From assembly GCA_013822855.1 (NCBI GenBank), contig PNLE01000001.1, forward strand, positions 1 to 64,000: a stretch of 64,000 nt of DNA, given 5' to 3'. Position numbers and translations under genes: made by a program. Every line of letters starts with the position of its first letter. The stretch's first letter is position 1. The stretch is from Planctomyces sp. GTDB lineage: Bacteria; Planctomycetota; Planctomycetia; Planctomycetales; Planctomycetaceae. Below the pieces are notes generated by a model. It was given only the letters and a program-made list of their open reading frames with translations, searched no databases and was not told the origin of the DNA. Positions 55,139 through 64,000 of the stretch are shown piece after piece.

Positions 55139-57607
55139 ATGCGATTCGACCTTGATTTCGGTCAGTCCGACCAACTCTTCAAGCAGCACACTTCGGCTTT
55201 CAGGTCGACCGCCAGCGTCAGCGAACCCGCCACCACCCGCTTCTCGCCCGACGCGCGTGAGATTCTGCGTTGGGTCGCCATTTCGACGATCGCCATGCAC
55301 GGCCTCGCGATCCTCAGCGAAACAGGCCCGCGGCACTTGTCCCAGTTATTGGGAGTTTCCCACTGCCTTCATTTGCTGATCTGCGCCGCCATGATTTCGG
55401 TGGTGCGTCGCGAGCCAAAGTTATCGACCTTGACGAGTTGGCTCGCGATCCCCTTGATGTCGCTGCTCTTCACGATCTCGCTGGTCGAGTACTTTCGCCA
55501 CGCTTCGCCCGTGGGTGGGTTGGAACTCGCCGTGACATGCCTGGGCTTGGTGGCCGTCTTTCGACATTGCCAGTCCTTTATGACGGTGGGTCTCCTGGGA
55601 TTGGCGGCAACAGTGCTATACCGCCAGTTCTGGTGCAGTGTGCCCATCCTCGACGACGCCACCGGATACCTGGCGGCGATGATCTTCTCGACGGGGATTT
55701 ATGTCGTCCGTACCCGTCAGCTTCACCAGCAGCAGGCGCAGGAGGATCGACGCTCGCGAGAGCGGTCGCAACTCGAGGACGCACTGCAGCACTTGAGGGT
55801 CAGCGAAGTCAGGTTACGGACGCTCAGCGAATCGGTTCCCATCGGGATCTTCGAAGCGGGTGCGGGAGCCCATTGCCGGTACACGAACAGCGCCTGGCGG
55901 GCGATTGCGGGAATGTCACTCCAGGAAAGCTTGACGCACGAGTGGTTCGAGTTCGTGCACGAGGGCGATCGGGAAGAGGTGCGTCTGGGTTGGCAACGTG
56001 GGCTTGATGAACTCGAAGGCTTCTCGGGGATCTTCCGCAGCCAGAACTCGGATGGAACCACGGGTTGGGTGCAGATCCGCTCAAATCCGGTCTTCTCGGA
56101 CGAAGGAACCACCCATGTGGGTACGATCGAAGACATCACCGAGCGGATCCACGCCGAGGAGGCGCTTAAGCAATACGCTGACGACCTCAAACGAATGAAG
56201 GAACTTGAAGAGCAAAACAGCGCCCACCTGGCCAGCCTCGTACAAGAACTTGGCAAAGCCAAGACGCACGCTGAAGATGCGGCCCGCGCGAAGAGTGAGT
56301 TCCTGGCCAACATGAGCCATGAGATCCGCACGCCGATGACCGCGATTCTCGGGTACACCGAATTGCTGTTGGAGCAACCGGACATCACGGCCCAGGCGGC
56401 GGAATCACTGCAAACCGTTCGCCGAAATGCCGACTTCCTGCTGGAAATCATCAACGACATCCTCGATCTGTCAAAGATCGAGGCCGACAAATTGACGATC
56501 GAAAGCGTGCGTTGTTCGCCCCTCCAGATCGTCAACGACACTTGTGCCCTCATGCGGATCAGGGCGAGCGACAAAGGCCTGCGGCTCGTCGTGCAGACCT
56601 CGCCCGATGTCCCTGAGACTGTCGAAACCGATCCCACCCGATTGAGGCAAATCCTGCTCAACCTGTTGGGCAACGCCGTCAAATTCACGCATGTGGGCGA
56701 TGTCCAGCTGCGGGTGGAATATGTGACGGATTCACAGATCCACATTCAAGGCGAGGGAACCCATACCGTCCAGGGGGGCCTGCGGTTCAGCGTCTGCGAC
56801 ACCGGCATCGGCATGACCGAGGAGCAGATCGGCCGCCTCTTCCAACCGTTCACCCAGGCTGACACCTCGACCACGCGCAAATACGGCGGCACCGGTCTCG
56901 GGCTGACGATCAGCCGGCGGTTGGCGCGCATGATGAACGGCGATATCGAAGTTACCTCCCAGGCGGGAGTCGGCTCAGTCTTCTCGCTCCACATCGACGC
57001 GGTAGAGCCTCACTTCGCTGTCACGAAGGGAGATCATCAGGGCCTCAATGATCCGCTAATCACCGGTCAGTCGGGAGTGAACACGCCAGAAATCTCACCC
57101 GTTGCGCCGCGTGCTGTGAATACCGAGCCGTTGGGTTGCCGGATCCTGCTGGCCGAAGACGGGCCGGACAATCAAAAGTTGATTTCACTCATTCTGCGGA
57201 AGGCCGGGGCGGAGGTCACCGTGGTCGAGAATGGGGAATTAGCCTGCAACGCGGCCTTGGCTGCATTGGATTCCGCGCAATCCTTCGATGTGATCCTGAT
57301 GGACATGCAGATGCCGGTGCTGGACGGCTACCGGGCCACCATGAGGCTGCGTTCTTCGGGTTACTCGGGGCCAATCGTCGCACTGACCGCCCATGCGATG
57401 AGCAGCGATCGGGAGAAGTGTCTCGCCGCCGGATGCAGCGACTACACCACAAAGCCGATCAACAAAGCCCGACTCATCGAACTGATCCGCGAGCAACTGG
57501 TCGCGGGAAAACGGGAAGACAGCAACGGCCGAGAACTCGACAATATACTCTCAATCGGCCATGAACCATTAGTTGGCGAATTGGAAGAAACGCTTTCGGG
57601 AGCTTGA
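55139..57607 (+). CDS. Membrane hybrid histidine kinase with PAS and receiver domains
   Basis: 822 residues. Several membrane helices lie at about 45-195 (for example [20 protein letters not shown] and [14 protein letters not shown]), with no large extracellular domain. A coiled coil leads to a PAS domain at about 225-350 ([20 protein letters not shown]). HisKA has His394 in [13 protein letters not shown]. HATPase has [21 protein letters not shown] and [17 protein letters not shown]. The C-terminal receiver has phospho-acceptor Asp722 in [10 protein letters not shown] and Lys in [10 protein letters not shown]. The start at 55139 follows CGGGA; the frame is open upstream to 54869 but that part looks noncoding. 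No separate partner regulator is adjacent. The signal is unknown. Confidence 0.9.
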   Translation: MRFDLDFGQSDQLFKQHTSAFRSTASVSEPATTRFSPDAREILRWVAISTIAMHGLAILSETGPRHLSQLLGVSHCLHLLICAAMISVVRREPKLSTLTSWLAIPLMSLLFTISLVEYFRHASPVGGLELAVTCLGLVAVFRHCQSFMTVGLLGLAATVLYRQFWCSVPILDDATGYLAAMIFSTGIYVVRTRQLHQQQAQEDRRSRERSQLEDALQHLRVSEVRLRTLSESVPIGIFEAGAGAHCRYTNSAWRAIAGMSLQESLTHEWFEFVHEGDREEVRLGWQRGLDELEGFSGIFRSQNSDGTTGWVQIRSNPVFSDEGTTHVGTIEDITERIHAEEALKQYADDLKRMKELEEQNSAHLASLVQELGKAKTHAEDAARAKSEFLANMSHEIRTPMTAILGYTELLLEQPDITAQAAESLQTVRRNADFLLEIINDILDLSKIEADKLTIESVRCSPLQIVNDTCALMRIRASDKGLRLVVQTSPDVPETVETDPTRLRQILLNLLGNAVKFTHVGDVQLRVEYVTDSQIHIQGEGTHTVQGGLRFSVCDTGIGMTEEQIGRLFQPFTQADTSTTRKYGGTGLGLTISRRLARMMNGDIEVTSQAGVGSVFSLHIDAVEPHFAVTKGDHQGLNDPLITGQSGVNTPEISPVAPRAVNTEPLGCRILLAEDGPDNQKLISLILRKAGAEVTVVENGELACNAALAALDSAQSFDVILMDMQMPVLDGYRATMRLRSSGYSGPIVALTAHAMSSDREKCLAAGCSDYTTKPINKARLIELIREQLVAGKREDSNGRELDNILSIGHEPLVGELEETLSGA

Positions 57608-57663
57608 CGCCACCTGGAATTTCAACGCTCGCAGTTGAAGTCAGTGTTTCAGCCTTGGAGTGC

Positions 57664-58014
57664 TCAGAACTGATCCATGTCGTCCGGTTCCATGGCGACG
57701 GCCGCATCCGGCGAATGATCTGTCCTGGGCAGTGGAATCCTCGGGAGGGTATCCCGCTTCCTGGCTTCGCTGCCAAAAGGGTCGCTCCAACTTCGCGAGG
57801 GCTTGGATGTCTGGCCGATCGAACGGATCTCGTTGCTGGTGGAGCGATCGTTGGGTGCCAGTTCGAGACCGAAGAAGGGAACCCTGGAATTGCTATCCAC
57901 GGAGAAGCTTTTTCTCTGCGTCACACAGCCAGAAAGCAGATACGTGGAGGCGAGAATGGCCACGGCAAGCCGTCGGCAAATAACAGAGCGCGATGATGTG
58001 CTGTTTCGATCCAT
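57664..58014 (-). CDS. Small predicted lipoprotein
   Basis: 116 residues. A basic start (MDRNSTSSRSVICRRL) and hydrophobic core AVAILASTYLLSGC form a lipoprotein signal with a good lipobox, LSGC; Cys30 would be lipidated. The mature part is Ser/Pro/Arg-rich and low complexity, ending in acidic EPDDMDQF, with no recognisable domain. GGAAGC precedes ATG 58014; the frame extends to 58059. It lies just downstream of another small lipoprotein gene on the same strand (97-base gap), so the pair may be an operon. Function unknown. Confidence 0.68.
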   Translation of the reverse strand: MDRNSTSSRSVICRRLAVAILASTYLLSGCVTQRKSFSVDSNSRVPFFGLELAPNDRSTSNEIRSIGQTSKPSRSWSDPFGSEARKRDTLPRIPLPRTDHSPDAAVAMEPDDMDQF

Positions 58015-58111
58015 TTCCGCTGCTTCCATGCGGCGGCAGACCACTGCCTCGTTCAACACAATTCACAGTTCAACGCAATTCACAACTGACGACAAAGCGG
58101 CTTATTGAGGT

Positions 58112-58384
58112 TCACTCAAACCCGAGATCATTGGTGGGAAGAGCTTCTTCAAGGGCCTTGGCGAGACGATCCTTGGGCGGATGATCCGCATCGACCGCTG
58201 GCTGATCGACCGACTTCACCGGTGGTTCACTCTGCGTCGGCAGTCCCGACAGCGTGTTGCCGACCCTTCCGAAGTTGCAACCCTGCGGCACCAGAAGCCC
58301 CCAACTCAGGCATGCCAAAAGCAAAGCATTCCCGCAAAGACGGGCCGACAAACGGTGCATTTCGTGAAGTACGCCTGTTTTCAT
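58112..58384 (-). CDS. Small predicted lipoprotein (second of pair)
   Basis: 90 residues from ATG 58384. The N-terminus MKTGVLHEMHRLSARLCGN leads into ALLLACLSWGLLVPQGC, a signal with a possible lipidation Cys (PQGC is a weak lipobox). The mature part, FGRVGNTLSGLPTQSEPPVK onward, is Pro/Asp-rich and ends acidic (LEEALPTNDLGFE). A start at 58360 is also possible, and the frame is open to 58606. No domain recognised. Its stop is 97 bases before the start of the next lipoprotein gene. Confidence 0.6.
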   Translation of the reverse strand: MKTGVLHEMHRLSARLCGNALLLACLSWGLLVPQGCNFGRVGNTLSGLPTQSEPPVKSVDQPAVDADHPPKDRLAKALEEALPTNDLGFE

Positions 58385-58653
58385 GCGTCGATCTCGAACA
58401 CCGTGTGAAGTGAAATCCATGTGAAATCTGGGCGAGTCAACAAGCCAGAACACTGGCAAACGGAATGAGCGAACGCATCCAGAATTGATCCAGTTCTGAT
58501 TGATAACATTGCTTGCGAAATCGCGGCAAGACCAGTTCTGCGCGGCAGTTATCGCCAGCCCTTGGAGACAATGAACTTTACAGCCATCCCCGGTCGATGC
58601 TACCAAGACTCCGCAACACGGGTCACATGATCTGGTGTTCGGAAAAAACCATC

Positions 58654-58699
58654 ACTTTCCCGGTGCGTGGCTTTATCGCAAGCTATGTTTCGGGAAAGT
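58654..58699. promoter_or_regulatory. Inverted repeat upstream of epimerase gene
   Basis: Arms ACTTTCCCG (58654-58662) and CGGGAAAGT (58691-58699) are separated by 28 bases; the second ends 26 bases before the epimerase ATG. It lies in the 341-base divergent gap (58385-58725), which otherwise shows nothing. It could be a two-site operator or a leader hairpin. Confidence 0.4.
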
Positions 58700-58725
58700 C
58701 ACGTTCTCCAGGAAGTCCTGTTCGC

Positions 58726-59685
<960 letters not shown>

Positions 59686-59837
59686 CGTCATCGACCGGCT
59701 CGTCATCGCACGGCTTACATCCGGTGGACTGATGTTGCCAGAATCGGCGAACTGCACGATGCTTCGCCCTGTTCATTGATTGCCTTGTCCAACGTACTGG
59801 TCAGTGGAATTTCAGCGGTCACTTTCGGGAATATGCG

Positions 59838-61700
<1,863 letters not shown>

Positions 61701-61736
61701 CCCGCCGATGGTGAAGGCTGCCAACATTTCCATAGG

Positions 61737-61776
61737 CTCCCGGCGTTCACGTTGAACGCCGGGAGTTTTCTTTCTT
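61737..61776 (+). terminator. Rho-independent terminator of glmS
   Basis: Perfect 13-base stem, CTCCCGGCGTTCA (61737-61749) with TGAACGCCGGGAG (61753-61765), loop CGT, then TTTTCTTTCTT. It ends the glmS transcript. No A-run precedes the left arm, so it should not act on the convergent gene. Confidence 0.92.
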
Positions 61777-61782
61777 CATCAG

Positions 61783-63180
61783 TCAAAACTCGATTCTCTG
61801 CCCTCGCTTGGGGATGATCGGCAATTCGTCGCTGGCGTGGGCCACGAGTTGGGCCGTGGCTTCTGCGGCGGGTTCCTCACTGTGAACCACCACCGCCTGG
61901 CCGCAGCCGCCGCGTTTGGCGAGTTCCCCGAACCACCAGCGGAAGTCATCGGCGTCGGCGTGTGCCGAAAGTCCCGTCAAACTCTCGATCTCAGCCCGTA
62001 CGGTCACCAGTTTGTTGAGCACCATCACACTGGAACGCTTCTCCTGCAAGCGGCGGCCCAGCGTGTGTTGCGCCTGGAAGCCCATCAGGATGACCGTATT
62101 TTTCTCGTCGTCGAGCGCATGTTTGAGGTGATGGACCACGCGGCCGCTTTCGCACATGCCGCTGGAAGCGACGACCACGAACGGTCCTTCGCGGTGATTG
62201 AGCGAGGCACTCTCCTGCGGCGTGCGGATGAACTGCAATCCAGGGAAGCTGAACGGGTTCTCGTCCGTCTGCCGGATGCGCTGCAGGGCAACATCCATTT
62301 CGTGCTGGTGCCTCATGTAGATCTGCGTCAATTCGCGTGACAGCGGGCTGTCGACGTACATCGGAATCCGCGGGAGCTTCCCCTGATTGTGGAGGTCGTT
62401 GAGGTAATACAGAATGTTCTGCGTGCGTCCCAAGGCAAACGCGGGAATAATCACCCGCCCGCCGCGCGCGGCAGTCTGGCCGATGATGCGGGCCAACTCT
62501 TGTTGCTGTTCGCCCGCATCGGGATGGATGCGGTTGCCATAGGTTCCCTCCGTGATGAGCAGATCGCAGCGCTCGGAGAGTTGCGGGTCGCGCAGGATGG
62601 GCAGCCCCCGGCGACCGATATCTCCCGTGAACAGCACGCGCTTCCAGACGCCTTGCTCTTCGAGATCGAGTTCAACCATCGCCGAACCGAGGATATGGCC
62701 CGCTTCCAGAAACCGGATGCGGACATCCTTCCCGACCTCTTCCAACTTGCCGTAGGGAATGGTCTCGAACAGTTCGCAGACGGCTTTGGCATGCGTCTCG
62801 TCATAGAGCGGTTCGACCGCGCGGTCCTGGGCGGGCGAGAGATGACGCCGCAGATAGTCGGCATCTTCCCGTTGAATCTTGGCGGCGTCGCGGAGCATCA
62901 CTTCGGCGATCTCGGCCGTGGGTGGTGTGCAGAAGATCGGCCCGCGAAAACCGGCCTTGTACAGCCCGGGCAGGTTGCCGCAATGGTCGATGTGGGCATG
63001 CGACAGGATGACCGCATCGACCTCCTTGGGGTGGCACAGGAAGTGGCTGTTCTTCTCGCGCGATTCGGCCCGGTGCCCCTGGAAGAAGCCGCAATCGAGC
63101 AACAGCCGGCGCGAGGCTGTTTCGATCAAATGCTGGCTGCCGGTCACTTCGCCTGCGGCACCCAGGACGGTCAGTTTCAT
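61783..63180 (-). CDS. MBL-fold RNA-processing exonuclease-like (beta-CASP) protein
   Basis: A 465-residue metallo-beta-lactamase/beta-CASP hydrolase. The zinc motif H61-A-H63-I-D65-H66 is in AVILSHAHIDHCGN. Further metal residues are His in EAGHILGSAMVEL and Asp in VLFTGDIGRRG. The beta-CASP insert contains VIIPAFALGRTQNILYYL, YVDSPLSRELTQIY and SSGMCESGRVVHHLKHAL. Motif C and the last His are in LTGLSAHADADDF. The family (COG1236) includes CPSF73-like nucleases and bacterial RNA exonucleases, so it probably cleaves RNA. GAGG lies 7 bases before ATG 63180; the upstream frame is not conserved. It is convergent with glmS. Confidence 0.91.
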   Translation of the reverse strand: MKLTVLGAAGEVTGSQHLIETASRRLLLDCGFFQGHRAESREKNSHFLCHPKEVDAVILSHAHIDHCGNLPGLYKAGFRGPIFCTPPTAEIAEVMLRDAAKIQREDADYLRRHLSPAQDRAVEPLYDETHAKAVCELFETIPYGKLEEVGKDVRIRFLEAGHILGSAMVELDLEEQGVWKRVLFTGDIGRRGLPILRDPQLSERCDLLITEGTYGNRIHPDAGEQQQELARIIGQTAARGGRVIIPAFALGRTQNILYYLNDLHNQGKLPRIPMYVDSPLSRELTQIYMRHQHEMDVALQRIRQTDENPFSFPGLQFIRTPQESASLNHREGPFVVVASSGMCESGRVVHHLKHALDDEKNTVILMGFQAQHTLGRRLQEKRSSVMVLNKLVTVRAEIESLTGLSAHADADDFRWWFGELAKRGGCGQAVVVHSEEPAAEATAQLVAHASDELPIIPKRGQRIEF

Positions 63181-63503
63181 CGGTGAAGGCCTCGGTTCGG
63201 GTGTGGTCATCGACTTTGATGACATTGATCCTGAGGGATGAGCGAAGGCCAGGTCAATGGAACAAGTCGATGTCCGTGGTGAACCTCGATTCATTCTGTC
63301 GCGTCACTTTAAGGAAGCGCCAAACCGAGCATTTGCCGATCTGGGAGCAATTGGGGCGGAACGCAGGGTAGCTTGCATCACACCCTAAGATCAGCGACGA
63401 TACAGGTTTCGATCGTTTCCGCCGCCCATCAAACGCCTGCGGGTTTGTCGCCGGATGTGATGGTTCGCTGAGTATCCTGTCTGCCTTTCGATGAGCATGT
63501 TGA
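63181..63503. other. Divergent intergenic region, metallo-hydrolase / rsfS
   Basis: 323 bases between divergent genes. Frames open in it lack ribosome sites. No hairpin, repeat or promoter pair stands out. Confidence 0.4.
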
Positions 63504-63938
63504 ATGTCACCTAAGAAGATTTACGATGAAGTCACCTATCAGCAGCAATTGGCGCTGCAGCAGCAGGAATCGCTTCGAAACGCCTGCCATTGTGCCCGCC
63601 TGGCGGAGGAGTTCCGCTGCAAGGAGGTGGTCGTCCTCGATCTGACGAAGATCACGCCGATCGCGGACTACTTCGTGATCGCCACCGCGACCAACCTGCG
63701 GCAGACTTCCGCCTTGATCGAGGAAGTCCGCAAGATCTTCAAGCAGCGGCATGAGGCGCTCCCCGCTTTGGAGGGTGGAGACAGCCAGACTTGGATGCTG
63801 CAGGACTTCGGTACGGTCGTGCTGCATGTCTTCGTCACCGAAGCGCGCGAATTGTACGACCTTGAAGGTCTTTGGGCGGATGCGGGCCGCGTGGAATGGA
63901 AGAATTTGATTTCCAGCGGTGCCGTGCAGATCGCGTAG
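63504..63938 (+). CDS. rsfS: Ribosome silencing factor RsfS
   Basis: A 144-residue protein that binds ribosomal protein uL14 and blocks subunit joining in starvation. After a Gln-rich N-terminal stretch (YQQQLALQQQESLRNA, absent from standard RsfS), the core runs AEEFRCKEVVVLDLTKITPI, ADYFVIATATNLRQTSALIE, and GGDSQTWMLQDFGTVVLHVF. It ends with the family signature ARELYDLEGLWADAGRVEW. The motif order and length of the core match the Iojap/RsfS family. After the stop, an ATG at 63955 opens a frame (MAGDNRYWRSRDDSP) to the window end, too short to judge. Confidence 0.93.
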   Translation: MSPKKIYDEVTYQQQLALQQQESLRNACHCARLAEEFRCKEVVVLDLTKITPIADYFVIATATNLRQTSALIEEVRKIFKQRHEALPALEGGDSQTWMLQDFGTVVLHVFVTEARELYDLEGLWADAGRVEWKNLISSGAVQIA

Positions 63939-64000
63939 CTGGCGATCATGTTTCATGGCAGGAGATAACCGGTACTGGCGAAGCCGTGACGATTCTCCAA

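Noticed and set aside
59686-59837. glmS ribozyme in the glmS leader
   Set aside because: The 152-base leader is too short and lacks the paired core expected of the ribozyme; no matching fold was found by eye.

Overview
The window reads as a chromosomal segment from a planctomycete-like bacterium (phylum Planctomycetota). This is inferred from gene content and not from a marker-gene comparison. Supporting traits are a formylglycine-type sulfatase, a SecD-SecF fusion behind tgt and yajC, a Ser/Thr kinase with C-terminal membrane helices, a beta-helix surface protein with a long basic N-terminal extension before its signal peptide, HEAT-repeat secreted proteins, and a small protein with a conserved C-terminal block. 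The DNA is GC-rich and the genes are mostly intact. I see no rRNA, tRNA, CRISPR, insertion sequence or prophage.

Layout. 1-670: truncated beta-helix surface protein on the minus strand. 1108-9196: a complete phosphate regulon in the order phoR-pstS-pstC-pstA-pstB-phoU-phoB, closed by a strong hairpin. 9429-12917: an unrecognised acidic coiled-coil protein and a DcaP-like porin. 13147-19241: SLC13 and AbgT transporters, an M20 peptidase, a DUF1269 protein and a small membrane protein. 19266-24728: MFS exporter, glutaminase, DUF502 protein and a lidless Hsp70. 25235-30354: HEAT-repeat secreted protein, enoyl-CoA hydratase-like protein, phosphate butyryl/acetyltransferase-like protein and a sulfatase.

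30855-41226 is the most unusual part. Five consecutive plus-strand genes encode two parallel sets of the same functions. Set 1 is transglutaminase-DUF2126 plus a circularly permuted ATP-grasp-alpha-E fusion. Set 2 is a stand-alone transglutaminase, a stand-alone ATP-grasp protein and a stand-alone alpha-E protein. This gene family combination has been predicted from genome context to be a peptide-synthesis or peptide-tagging system, but its product is unknown. The proteasome-like Anbu peptidase often linked to it is not in this window.

41384-48209: Ser/Thr kinase, Ldh2-type dehydrogenase, UxaE-type epimerase, a small conserved protein, gpsA and a short-chain dehydrogenase. 48340-54806 (minus strand): tgt, yajC, secDF, a lipoyl-like protein that lacks the lipoylated lysine, and holB. 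55139-63938: hybrid histidine kinase, two small predicted lipoproteins, sugar-nucleotide epimerase, glmS with a textbook terminator, a beta-CASP-type metallo-hydrolase and rsfS.
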